64,000 nt of DNA from Acidobacteriaceae bacterium (lineage in GTDB: Bacteria; Acidobacteriota; Terriglobia; Bryobacterales; Bryobacteraceae): contig JAFAMD010000013.1 of assembly GCA_019233755.1 (NCBI GenBank), positions 1 through 64,000 on the forward strand, written 5' to 3'. The position numbers and the translations under genes were made by a program. The notes below the pieces were generated by a model. The model ran no database searches, was not told where the DNA came from, and saw only the letters and a program-made list of their open reading frames with translations. Below, in pieces: positions 56,136 through 64,000 of the stretch; within the stretch, counting starts at the first letter, position 1, and the number at the start of each line of letters is the position of its first letter.

Positions 56136-58832
56136 CTAGAGATCTACCGTGAGGTGTTCGCCGGGCTGCAACTTCCGGTCATTCTTCAGCGTGATGATGC
56201 CGGCCTGGCCCTGAATATCCAGCGTGTGGGCGAGCGCTGTGGCGTTCACCTTGACCTTGGACTGGCGCTGCTGCCGGAAGGGCAGCTCAATTTCACGAAC
56301 CAAGAGCGAACCCTCCGTGGGGCTGATGGCAAACGTGTGGCCGGCGGCCGAATCGGTGAGCGAGAACATTCCCCAGCCGGTTCCGTTCGACCAGAAGCAC
56401 CTGAAATCGGCGACCCGCAAGCGAGGAATGGCAATCACACGGCGTTGTGATCCCTGATAGCGGAAGCCGCTCAGCGCGAGCAGGCCAGACCACGATGCCA
56501 TCGCGCGTGCATAATGATGGCCGCATTCGGCTTCGTCCCAAGGATTGCGTCGCTGGCCGTCGTAGCGGCTGCGGATATCAGCGATGCATTCGAGGCCGCG
56601 ATCAGTCATGCCCCGGTACAGCATTAATGCGGCGGTGGAGTACTCGAAACCGGTCATCACTTCGGCGTAGTAGGGAAAAGGGATTTTCGGTCTTTCTGCG
56701 TTGGCGTAATCGCAGATGATCATGGCGGCTTCGTCGTTCAGCGCAAAGGTGCGTTGAACGCACTCATGATCGAACAGATTCGGTTTGTGGTTGTAACGAT
56801 AAATGGAATCGAGGGTGGTTTTGACGTGTCCCGGGTCAATCAACTGCCCGAGACCAGCTACGTCGGCGAGATACTGTCCTAAAAGCTGGTCGACGAGACA
56901 GCCTTCGCCGACCTGATACTGCGGGTGTTCCGGGTCATCTGCGCCCATGCCGCTGCGGAGACCTTTGGCGATTGTGCTTGCGGGGTGAGCAGCAATCTTC
57001 TGGACGTAATACGACCCGTTGAAGAGGTTCGCATCGAGCCACGTTTTGCCGTTTTCGAACAGGCGCCTGTAGATTGTGGCTGCCGAACGATCGCCAACGG
57101 CCATGGCCATTTCTTCAGCCGCGCGGAGTGCGCCGAGGTAGTAGATACCGCAAAGCGGGTTGGGGCCGTAGAACTCCACATCATAGGTGTTGTGCTGCAC
57201 GCCTTCCAGCACGCCGTCGCGATTCTCATCCCATCCGCCGGGAATCCAGGCGAACTCGATGGCGCGTTTCACCTTCGGCCAGAATTCTTGTAGAAAATTG
57301 TTATCTGCCGATAGCTGCCAATCAAGGTAGACCTTCATGATCTGGCCCATCTGGCCGTCGGCGGCCACGTAGCCGAAGCGCTCGATGCCGTCCGGCAGCA
57401 ACTGGCGGAAATACATGGCGCCACGGTCGTCCATCGAGTAACCGAAGGCAGCGCGCCTGAGCGAGTAAGACAGGGAAGGGAAAAGATGCGCGGTGGCGGT
57501 TTCGTAGTTCCAGACATGGGTGCAGTTGCCGAAGCAGCAGCCCAGGTGGTCATTGGAGCCCTCAAAGGCGTGGAACTCGCCGTCTGCCGTCCGGAAGCAG
57601 GTGGTTGTTGCTAGTGTGGACAGATTCGACATGGCGGACTCTTTCACCACGGCAGGAAGCGTGGTGTCGCGAATCGCCGCTGTGAACAAGCGCGTGCGTT
57701 TTTCGAGTTGGTCCAGTTGAGACGAAGCGTATTCGGCAACCGACCACGCGTCGTTGAATCGGGTTGTATACCAGTTCCCGATGTTGGCCTGTTCGTGACC
57801 TTTGGGCGCCTGCCAGCCGCAGCGCTCTGGGGTCCTGTTAGGGAAATGCCAGGCGAGCAGAAAAGCGTACTCGACGCTTTCGCCCGGTGCGAGGTGTTGC
57901 TTCAGGCACACTGCGCCGACAGCGCCTGCGTTTGGCGGCTCAGGGCCGAGTTCGCCGTCGCTCGAGAAATCGTCCCAAAACAGCAGAGGGCTATTCCACC
58001 AGCGGCCCGCCGGCCAGCCGCGGAGGCTTGAAAACCGCCCGTTTCGAGAGTTGAGAACAGCAAGGGCGAAGCTGCCGTTATCAGGGTCGTCGTCGGTAAG
58101 CGCGGGATTGTGCATGAAGAGTCCCTGCAGGCTGTCTTTGCTGCGAAGTTCGTTGGCGCGCTTTTCGTTCTTCGCGGCGGCGTCGTGGGATGGAGGCGCT
58201 TTCACCGGGTTTTCCATCGAAAAGGCAATCGACACCGTCGCAGAGTCAGTTGCCGGATTCGAAACACGATAGCGGAGAATGGCGAGCGGCAGACCGGATG
58301 CGTCCGCGTCCAGTGGAATAAACGGCGTCCCGGCTTCCAGGCTGACTTTCGCGGGTAACCGATCGTCATGAAAATCGATGCGTGCCAACGGAAATTCGCC
58401 GGTAAACGTCGCGGCCTGCAAACGCGAAAGCCCTGGCGCGTTCTGCGACCCTAAGCCCTCCTGCCCCTCGTAGGGCGACTGAATCCGCGCCTCGAGAATG
58501 TGCGCCATTGGCTGCTTGCCCTGCGGCTCTACCCAAATACTGGCGAAGGCGTACTGAGGAGCATTGCCCTTGTCGGGTCGATTGAAGATTTCGAAATCAC
58601 GGAGCTGCCCCCGGCCGCCAAGTCCAATGCTTCCCGCGCCAATTCCGCCGAGCGGGAAAGAGATCATTTTTAACGCGGATTCGGTGAAGGTTCGCGGATA
58701 GCCGATGCTCGTGCTTGCGGGAGCCGGTGATTCCTGGCCTGGCGGCACTTCTGCCGAGCTCAGCGCGGCTACACCAGATATGCTAAGAGACCGCAGGAAG
58801 TCGCGTCGAAGGGGACCTTTTTCCGAAGTCAT
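56136..58832 (-). CDS. GH116-family glycoside hydrolase (GBA2-like), Tat-exported
   Basis: This 898-residue protein begins with a twin-arginine signal (LRRDFLRSLSISGVAAL). It has the N-terminal GBA2 beta domain (ISFPLGGIGAGSIGLGGRGQLRDFEIFNRPD, in pieces) and the C-terminal alpha/alpha barrel (about 480-880). The GH116 nucleophile region is YETATAHLFPSL-like and the acid/base region DEAAMIICDYANAERPKIPFPYYAE is present in pieces. Family enzymes act on beta-glucosides or beta-xylosides, and human GBA2 cleaves glucosylceramide. It starts a minus-strand set and is divergent from the next gene by only 32 bp. Confidence 0.9.
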   Translation of the reverse strand: MTSEKGPLRRDFLRSLSISGVAALSSAEVPPGQESPAPASTSIGYPRTFTESALKMISFPLGGIGAGSIGLGGRGQLRDFEIFNRPDKGNAPQYAFASIWVEPQGKQPMAHILEARIQSPYEGQEGLGSQNAPGLSRLQAATFTGEFPLARIDFHDDRLPAKVSLEAGTPFIPLDADASGLPLAILRYRVSNPATDSATVSIAFSMENPVKAPPSHDAAAKNEKRANELRSKDSLQGLFMHNPALTDDDPDNGSFALAVLNSRNGRFSSLRGWPAGRWWNSPLLFWDDFSSDGELGPEPPNAGAVGAVCLKQHLAPGESVEYAFLLAWHFPNRTPERCGWQAPKGHEQANIGNWYTTRFNDAWSVAEYASSQLDQLEKRTRLFTAAIRDTTLPAVVKESAMSNLSTLATTTCFRTADGEFHAFEGSNDHLGCCFGNCTHVWNYETATAHLFPSLSYSLRRAAFGYSMDDRGAMYFRQLLPDGIERFGYVAADGQMGQIMKVYLDWQLSADNNFLQEFWPKVKRAIEFAWIPGGWDENRDGVLEGVQHNTYDVEFYGPNPLCGIYYLGALRAAEEMAMAVGDRSAATIYRRLFENGKTWLDANLFNGSYYVQKIAAHPASTIAKGLRSGMGADDPEHPQYQVGEGCLVDQLLGQYLADVAGLGQLIDPGHVKTTLDSIYRYNHKPNLFDHECVQRTFALNDEAAMIICDYANAERPKIPFPYYAEVMTGFEYSTAALMLYRGMTDRGLECIADIRSRYDGQRRNPWDEAECGHHYARAMASWSGLLALSGFRYQGSQRRVIAIPRLRVADFRCFWSNGTGWGMFSLTDSAAGHTFAISPTEGSLLVREIELPFRQQRQSKVKVNATALAHTLDIQGQAGIITLKNDRKLQPGEHLTVDL

Positions 58833-58864
58833 CTATTAAACGCTAATCTACCTTTTGTTAAAAG

Positions 58865-59431
58865 ATGGGACTTATGGATAGACGCCAGGCAGTTAGTACT
58901 TTAGCGGCGGCGCCCTTCGCGGCGGTAAAGCGTGAAGCGGTGAAAGACGCAGGCGGAGCCGGTTGGAAGCAGGTTCTGGCTGAGCGCTTGCCGCTCTATG
59001 GTCACCGAAACTGGATTGTTGTCGCCGACTCCGCCTACCCGGCGCAATCAAGAAGCGGAATTGAGACCGTAGTGTCCGATGCAGATCATCTTGAAGTGCT
59101 GCACAACGTTCTTGCCGCGCTCTCAGCATCGCGGCACGTGCGTCCGATTGTTTATCAGGACAAGGAATTGAAGTTCGTACCCGAACACGAGGCGCCCGGA
59201 GTAGACGATTATCGCCGCCAGCTTGGGGCGCTGTTCAAGAACGACAGCGTCCACGTGCTGCCGCATGAGGAGATCATTGCGAAGCTGGATCAGGCAGGGC
59301 AAACCTTTGAGATCTTCATTATCAAGACCAACCTGACGATTCCATACACGTCTGTCTTTTTACAGCTTGACTGCGCCTACTGGAGCGCGGATGCGGAGCA
59401 GAGATTGAGAGCCACCATGGGCAATAGTTGA
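58865..59431 (+). CDS. RbsD/FucU-like sugar mutarotase-fold protein
   Basis: This 188-residue protein has an N-terminal leader (MGLMDRRQAVSTLAAAP) with a weak twin-Arg pattern. It then has an RbsD/FucU-like domain with LPLYGHRNWIVVADSAYP (conserved His and Asp of the active site) and DHLEVLHNVLAAL. RbsD and FucU convert pyranose and furanose or anomers of ribose and fucose. The C-terminal part (EIFIIKTNLTIPYTSVFLQLDCAYW) fits the end of that fold. It is followed after 1 nt by a COG0523 GTPase gene. Confidence 0.7.
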   Translation: MGLMDRRQAVSTLAAAPFAAVKREAVKDAGGAGWKQVLAERLPLYGHRNWIVVADSAYPAQSRSGIETVVSDADHLEVLHNVLAALSASRHVRPIVYQDKELKFVPEHEAPGVDDYRRQLGALFKNDSVHVLPHEEIIAKLDQAGQTFEIFIIKTNLTIPYTSVFLQLDCAYWSADAEQRLRATMGNS

Positions 59432-59432
59432 C

Positions 59433-60485
59433 ATGGCTGAACAAAATATTCCGACGTTGATGATCGTTGGCGGCTTTCTCGGGGCAGGGAAAACGACTTT
59501 AATCCTGAAGGCGGCCGACCTGCTGCGGCAGCGCGGGAAACGAGTCGCGGTGATCATGAACGATCAAGACGCCGGCTTGGTGGACACCCGGTTGGCGCTG
59601 GCGCGGAATGTGCCTGTCAGAGAAATAGCGGATGGTTGTTTTTGCTGCCGATTCTCAGCCTTCATGGCGGCTGCCAATGAATTGGCGGGTTACCGTCCGG
59701 ATGTGATTTTGGCGGAACCGGTGGGGAGCTGCGTCGATCTGTCCGCGACCGTTATGCGGCCCTTGCGATCGATGTACGGGGATAAATTCCGGCTTGCGCC
59801 GCTGACGGTGCTGCTGGACCCGGCGACGGCAAATCGGTTCGACAGCGACGACGTGGACCCCGACGTCCGCTATTTATTGATTCACCAGCTTGCCGAGGCG
59901 GATCTGGTCTGCACGACCAAGCAGGATCTCTATCCGGAACCGGTCGCGCTCCCCGTTCCAACCGACTTCCATTTGAGCGGCCTGACGGGAGCGGGCATAC
60001 AGCCGTGGCTGGATGAGATGCTGCAGACGACTCGTGTCGTGGGGGCGCGCCTGCTGGATGTGGATTACGAGCGGTATGCGCAGGCGGAAGCCGCCCTCGG
60101 CTGGTTGAATCTGCACGCCCGGATTCGCCTGGGGGCGGAGCGAAGTCCAGCTCTCCTCTGCGGGCCGCTGCTGGAAAATCTTGAACAAGCGCTGACGTCT
60201 GCTGAAATCCGCATTGCACATCTTAAGATCTTTGACCGAACCGCTACCGGATGGCTCAAGGCGAGCATCGTTCAAAACGGAGCGGAGCCAACGCCCGAAG
60301 GAGACCTGTTGGCAGAACCTTCCGATGAGCACGAACTCGCAATCAATCTGCGCGCGATCGCAGATCCAGGCGTTTTGCAGCAGATTGTTTCGGAGGCTCT
60401 GGCGGGCATCGATGCGTCGGTTGAGATCCAGCACATGAGGGCATTCCGCCCTGCCGCACCGAAGCCTGAATATCGGGAGGTCTAA
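59433..60485 (+). CDS. COG0523 (CobW/ZNG1-type) GTPase
   Basis: This 350-residue P-loop GTPase has Walker A GGFLGAGKTT (13-22), the metal-binding CxCC motif GCFCC (69-72) that defines COG0523 metallochaperones, and the switch/Walker B segment DVILAEPVGSCVD. It lacks the His-rich insertion of Zn-type members, and the C-terminal CobW domain is divergent. These proteins deliver Zn, Co or Fe to enzymes. Lying 1 nt after the RbsD-like gene and 6 nt before GH30, it may help mature a metal enzyme of this set. That role is inference. Confidence 0.85.
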   Translation: MAEQNIPTLMIVGGFLGAGKTTLILKAADLLRQRGKRVAVIMNDQDAGLVDTRLALARNVPVREIADGCFCCRFSAFMAAANELAGYRPDVILAEPVGSCVDLSATVMRPLRSMYGDKFRLAPLTVLLDPATANRFDSDDVDPDVRYLLIHQLAEADLVCTTKQDLYPEPVALPVPTDFHLSGLTGAGIQPWLDEMLQTTRVVGARLLDVDYERYAQAEAALGWLNLHARIRLGAERSPALLCGPLLENLEQALTSAEIRIAHLKIFDRTATGWLKASIVQNGAEPTPEGDLLAEPSDEHELAINLRAIADPGVLQQIVSEALAGIDASVEIQHMRAFRPAAPKPEYREV

Positions 60486-60491
60486 GACAAC

Positions 60492-62039
60492 ATGACTTTG
60501 TCCCGACGCGCGGCGATTCAATCCCTTGCGGGAGCCGCGTCAGCAATGCATGCAAAAGGCGAAGCAGTGGACTATGACACCGTCCTGCTTGACCGCGAGT
60601 ACCAGATCATCGACAATTTCGGCGCATCCGATTGCTGGAGCATGCAGAAGGTCGGAGGCTGGTCGCCTGAGAACCGGAACCGCGTTGCCGATCTGCTGTT
60701 TTCCGAGAAGGACGGCATCGGGCTCTCCTGCTGGCGCTTCAACATCGGCGGGGGCATCAACCCGAAGATTACAAATTCCTGGCGGACGGCGGAAACATTT
60801 GAAGCGAGTCCCGGCGAGTACGACTGGACTCGACAGCGGAATGAGCGGTGGTTTCTGGCTGCCGCCAAACAGCGCAGCGTGCCACAATTTCTCGCGTTCG
60901 TGAACAGCCCGCCCGGCCGCATGACGCGTAACGGGCTTACGTTTTGCGAGCGTGACGGAAGCACGACCAACTTGAAGCCGGGATTCGAAGGGCAATATGC
61001 GCGCTATCTTGCCGACATTCTGGATCACTTCCATAGCAACCCGGACGAGGCCGAACGAATCACGTTCGATTATGTGAGCCCGGTGAATGAGCCGCAATGG
61101 GACTGGGCCGGACATTCGCAGGAAGGCAACCGCGCTTCGAATGTGGATATCAAACGGATCATTCGAGCGGTCGCAACGGAACTCGAACGACGGAGGCTTC
61201 CGACTGAAATTGCAGCGCTCGAGAGCGGGTCGCTGCCGGATATGTGGCATCTGGACGAGAAGGCGACCGCAAGATGGGGGAGCGATTACGGCAACTATAT
61301 TGATGCGTTTATCGGGGACCCATCTGTCAACGGCCTGCTCTCCGGCCGCCTCGGCTACCACGCTTACGGCTCCGACTTGATCAGCGGACCGTTGGCGAAC
61401 AATCGGAAGCAACTCGGCGAGAAGATGAAGCAGTATCCGAGCTGGAAGCTGTGGCAGACGGAATATTGCGTGATGGTCGGCAGCGATGGAGAAGGCGGTA
61501 ACCATCGGGATCTGACGATGAAGACCGCGCTGGAAGTGGCGCGGATCATCCATCTCGATCTGACCGTGGCGGGAGCTTCTGCCTGGCAATGGTGGACGGC
61601 CGTTTCTCCGGTCGATTACAAAGACGGGCTTATTTATACAGACTGGCAGAAACCGGGCGACGCGGAAACGATCTATCCGGCGCGGATTTTATGGGCGTTT
61701 GGAAATTATAGCCGTTTCGTCCGGCCCGGCATGCAGCGTGTCGAAGTGCAGGGCGCGAATCACGACATCCGCGGATTGATGGCGTCGGCGTTCAAAGGGG
61801 ATTCGGGCGGCCGCGCGGCGGTGGTGTACGTTAATGCGGGCGAGCAGGTGCGCCGGGTGCAGGTGGCGTTTAAGACCGCTGCAGGCGCCCGAAGCTTACG
61901 ATCGCTCACGCCTTATGTCACGTCAGATCGGGCGGGCGACGAGTTGAAGCGTTATCCGCCTGCTGGGGGCGAGGGAGTGGTGGAAATACCCGCGCGATCA
62001 GTGGTTACGTTGCTGGCGGAGATCAACGGCAACTCCTGA
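60492..62039 (+). CDS. GH30-type glycoside hydrolase, exported
   Basis: This 515-residue protein has an N-terminal signal with a twin-Arg look (LSRRAAIQSLAGAASAM). It then has a GH30-like (beta/alpha)8 barrel with the acid/base Glu in YVSPVNEPQWDWAG and the nucleophile Glu in LWQTEYCVMV, and a C-terminal beta domain (about 410-515). Related enzymes cut beta-1,6-galactan, glucosylceramide or glucuronoxylan. It completes a three-gene plus-strand set with the RbsD-like protein and the GTPase. Confidence 0.88.
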   Translation: MTLSRRAAIQSLAGAASAMHAKGEAVDYDTVLLDREYQIIDNFGASDCWSMQKVGGWSPENRNRVADLLFSEKDGIGLSCWRFNIGGGINPKITNSWRTAETFEASPGEYDWTRQRNERWFLAAAKQRSVPQFLAFVNSPPGRMTRNGLTFCERDGSTTNLKPGFEGQYARYLADILDHFHSNPDEAERITFDYVSPVNEPQWDWAGHSQEGNRASNVDIKRIIRAVATELERRRLPTEIAALESGSLPDMWHLDEKATARWGSDYGNYIDAFIGDPSVNGLLSGRLGYHAYGSDLISGPLANNRKQLGEKMKQYPSWKLWQTEYCVMVGSDGEGGNHRDLTMKTALEVARIIHLDLTVAGASAWQWWTAVSPVDYKDGLIYTDWQKPGDAETIYPARILWAFGNYSRFVRPGMQRVEVQGANHDIRGLMASAFKGDSGGRAAVVYVNAGEQVRRVQVAFKTAAGARSLRSLTPYVTSDRAGDELKRYPPAGGEGVVEIPARSVVTLLAEINGNS

Positions 62040-62040
62040 T

Positions 62041-62418
62041 TCAGTTCACCTCTGAAATATCCAGGTGGTCGCCCGGTTCGGTTTTCGTGGAGAGCGCGGT
62101 GCCGGCGGGGAGTTCGAGAACGGAGTGTGCCCGAAGACACGCGGCGAGCCGCCAGGAAGGTACGCGATGCCGGATCTTAACTACTTGGCGATTGCGGCTG
62201 AGAAAGAGGACATCGATCGGAAATTGCATACCGATGGTGTGGACCGCTTCGCAGGGAGCAATCCAGAGTCCTTCGCCAGATGGGAATGAGGTTCGACCCA
62301 GCAGCCCTTTAAGGCGCGTAGCGCTGGTTCCGGCGAGGCTTGCTGCCTCGGCGAGAATCGTGCCTCGAGTGAGGTTTCGCACGACAAGCTTCGACATTCT
62401 TTGACGCCAGTTTGACAT
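62041..62418 (-). CDS. DUF192-family protein
   Basis: This 125-residue protein has the DUF192 pattern: RLKGLLGRTSFPSGEGLWIAPCEAVHTIGMQFPIDVLFL and, near the end, VLELPAGTALS, given here in its family pieces. DUF192 proteins are small, of unknown function, often exported or archaeal-type. Here no clear signal is seen. The ATG eight codons later (62397) is an alternative start. It is convergent with the GH30 gene (1-nt gap) and divergent from the debranching enzyme by 48 bp. Confidence 0.88.
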   Translation of the reverse strand: MSNWRQRMSKLVVRNLTRGTILAEAASLAGTSATRLKGLLGRTSFPSGEGLWIAPCEAVHTIGMQFPIDVLFLSRNRQVVKIRHRVPSWRLAACLRAHSVLELPAGTALSTKTEPGDHLDISEVN

Positions 62419-62466
62419 GTTCTCCCCGGTGTTCCAAGCAAAGATGCCCGGATACAGTGAGGACAG

Positions 62467-64000
62467 ATGAATCGCGACTTAGAAGACTTCGACGCCGAGT
62501 GGCTAGAGACGAATGGGTTGGGAGGGTTCGCGTCTTCGACTATTTGCGGCAGAAATAGCAGGCGGTATCACGGTCTGCTGGTGGCGGCATTGGACGGCCC
62601 GGTGCGGCGATTTGTTTTGCTCTCGAAATTCGAAGAGACGCTGACGGTTGGCGGCGAGCGGTTTGAACTCTCGACGAATCAATATCCGGGTGTGATTCAT
62701 CCGGCGGGTTACCGGTATCTGGTGGAGCACTCCATGGACCCGATGCCGACGTTCTGGTTCGAGGTGGCGGGATTTCGCGTGCAAAAACGGGTGTTCATGG
62801 TTCACGGCGAGAACACAACCGTGGTGCAGTATGACATCACAGACACCCAAGCGGGGGGCCGCGGGTATACCTTCGAACTCAGGCCCTTGATCGCGTTTCG
62901 AGATTACCATTCGATTGCGCACGCGAACGGCGCGTTGAACGGCAGATTTGAAGAGCACGCCGGGAGGGTGACTGTGCGGCCGTATGCGGACCTTCCGGAA
63001 CTGCACTTTGCCCATAACGGCTCGAGGGTGGATGCCGCAGGCAACTGGTATTACAACTTCGAATATAAAGTGGAGCAGGAACGCGGCTTCTACGAATGTG
63101 AGGATCTGTTCAACCCTTTTGTTCTTCGCTTTGAAGGAAATGCCGGAGAGACTCATGCCGTGGTGGTGTCGACGAGGGAGCACACCGCGGGGGATGCGAC
63201 ACGGCTGTTTGAAGGCGAGCTGGCGCGGCGGAACAGGATCCGCGCAAAGGCGGCCTCGGGCAGGCCTTTGGTTGTGGCACTGACTAAGGCCGCGGATCAG
63301 TTCCTGGTGAAGCGCGGCGGTGGTCATACGGTCATCGCCGGTTACCACTGGTTCACGGACTGGGGGCGGGACACGATGATTTCGCTCCCAGGTCTGGCGA
63401 TCGCGACGGGCCGGACAGAGATGGCGCGCGATATCTTACGAACCTTTGCGCGCAGCGTGGACCAGGGCATGATTCCCAACCGGTTCGCGGATGGAGCCGG
63501 ATTGCCCGAGTGGAACACAGTGGATGCAAGCCTGTGGATGTTCGAAGCGGCGCGCGCTTATGTTGCAAATACCGGAGACTGGAGCTTTGTGCGCGACGAA
63601 CTGTACCAGGTGCTGGTGGATATGGTGGAGTGGCACTGCCGGGGCACGCGGTACGGCATTCACATAGACGCCAATGGGTTGTTGACTGCAGGGGAAGCGG
63701 GCGTGCCGTTGACATGGATGGACGCGAAGGTGGGCGACACCGTTTTTACGCCGCGCGACGGCAAACCTGTAGAAATTCAGGCGCTGTGGCATAACGCTCT
63801 TCTTACGTTGAAGCAGTTCGCGGAGCAGTTTGGCGATGGAGAACTGGCGAAGGCTTTGCAAGCGCGGGCGCAACTGGCGGCGCGCAGCTTCGGCAGCCTG
63901 TTCTGGAACGCGGAAGCGGGGTGCCTGTTCGATGTTGTTTCAGACAATTACAGGGATGCCGCAATCAGGCCCAATCAAGTCTTTGCGATGAGTTTGCATT
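62467..64000 (+). CDS. Glycogen debranching enzyme (amylo-alpha-1,6-glucosidase), 3' end beyond the window
   Basis: A plus-strand frame opens at the ATG at 62467, with GAGGA 4 nt upstream, and stays open to the window end (511 codons). It encodes an N-terminal GDE_N domain (WLETNGLGGFASSTICGRNSRRYHGLL in pieces) and the start of the catalytic barrel (GYHWFTDWGRDTMISLPGL). The enzyme hydrolyses alpha-1,6 branch points in glycogen or starch. It makes a functional set with MalQ, but the genes are 20 kb apart. Confidence 0.93.
   Translation, partial: MNRDLEDFDAEWLETNGLGGFASSTICGRNSRRYHGLLVAALDGPVRRFVLLSKFEETLTVGGERFELSTNQYPGVIHPAGYRYLVEHSMDPMPTFWFEVAGFRVQKRVFMVHGENTTVVQYDITDTQAGGRGYTFELRPLIAFRDYHSIAHANGALNGRFEEHAGRVTVRPYADLPELHFAHNGSRVDAAGNWYYNFEYKVEQERGFYECEDLFNPFVLRFEGNAGETHAVVVSTREHTAGDATRLFEGELARRNRIRAKAASGRPLVVALTKAADQFLVKRGGGHTVIAGYHWFTDWGRDTMISLPGLAIATGRTEMARDILRTFARSVDQGMIPNRFADGAGLPEWNTVDASLWMFEAARAYVANTGDWSFVRDELYQVLVDMVEWHCRGTRYGIHIDANGLLTAGEAGVPLTWMDAKVGDTVFTPRDGKPVEIQALWHNALLTLKQFAEQFGDGELAKALQARAQLAARSFGSLFWNAEAGCLFDVVSDNYRDAAIRPNQVFAMSLH

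Noticed and set aside
1..64000. Insertion sequence, prophage, or integron
   Set aside because: No transposase, integrase, terminal inverted repeats or phage structural genes were seen. The only junction-like signs are the tRNA-like remnant and the 30-bp direct repeats.

Overview
The window looks like a chromosomal segment of an acidobacterium, most likely of the Solibacter/Bryobacter type. This is inferred from gene content, not from a marker gene. The signs are a large Oar-like TonB-dependent receptor with an N-terminal carboxypeptidase-regulatory domain (3465-6782), a winged-helix-like/TolB/TPR protein of a kind abundant in that group (13559-15361), many exported proteins of unknown function, a fused MFS/spermidine-synthase protein, many glycoside hydrolases, and GC-rich DNA with frequent GTG/TTG starts. 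I found no rRNA, intact tRNA, CRISPR array, transposase or phage gene.

Layout. 1-9 kb: a minus-strand rpe-bamD-response regulator run, a glycerophosphodiesterase, the TonB receptor with a strong terminator, an MBL-fold protein and an rRNA methyltransferase. 9-13 kb: two plus-strand RNA-related genes (an RRM protein and a PIN-TRAM protein), both preceded by DNA able to fold, then three small exported unknowns. 13-18 kb: a signalling patch with a truncated GAF protein beside a tRNA-like remnant, the TPR protein, a stand-alone receiver and a hybrid NarL-type histidine kinase. 18-28 kb: surface-glycan genes, namely a tightly coupled four-gene operon (membrane protein, GT2, coiled coil, GT2-GT4 fusion), a DEAD-box helicase, and a GT4 protein preceded by about nine 38-residue repeats. 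28-39 kb: mainly metabolic genes (sulfurtransferase, fructose-1,6-bisphosphatase, aldose epimerase, cytidylate-kinase-like protein, FecR protein, YceI, flavoprotein). 39.2-40.8 kb: a decay zone with a frameshifted class-III aminotransferase and a second broken reading frame. 40.8-48 kb: an isolated nuoB, malQ, a pentapeptide-repeat gene lying between two 30-bp direct repeats, a small zinc-ribbon protein, an amidohydrolase and a DinB protein. 48.2-51.5 kb: an XRE regulator / His-rich NfeD-like protein / flotillin / PspA operon with a tandem-repeat operator over its promoter. 51.5-64 kb: a carbohydrate-use region with polyol or sugar-acid dehydrogenases, a hexuronate-type MFS importer, GH116, GH30, an RbsD/FucU-like protein with a COG0523 GTPase, DUF192, and the start of a glycogen debranching enzyme.

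How it fits together. Several genes move carbon between external glycans and central metabolism: receptor, GH116, GH30, epimerase, MFS, dehydrogenases, MalQ, debranching enzyme, Fbp and Rpe. A second theme is envelope building and surveillance: BamD, the glycosyltransferases, flotillin/NfeD/PspA, FecR and YceI. The most unusual items are the metal-binding-looking flotillin operon with its tandem operator, the repeat-flanked pentapeptide gene, the structured leader of the RRM gene, and the repeat-GT4 fusion.
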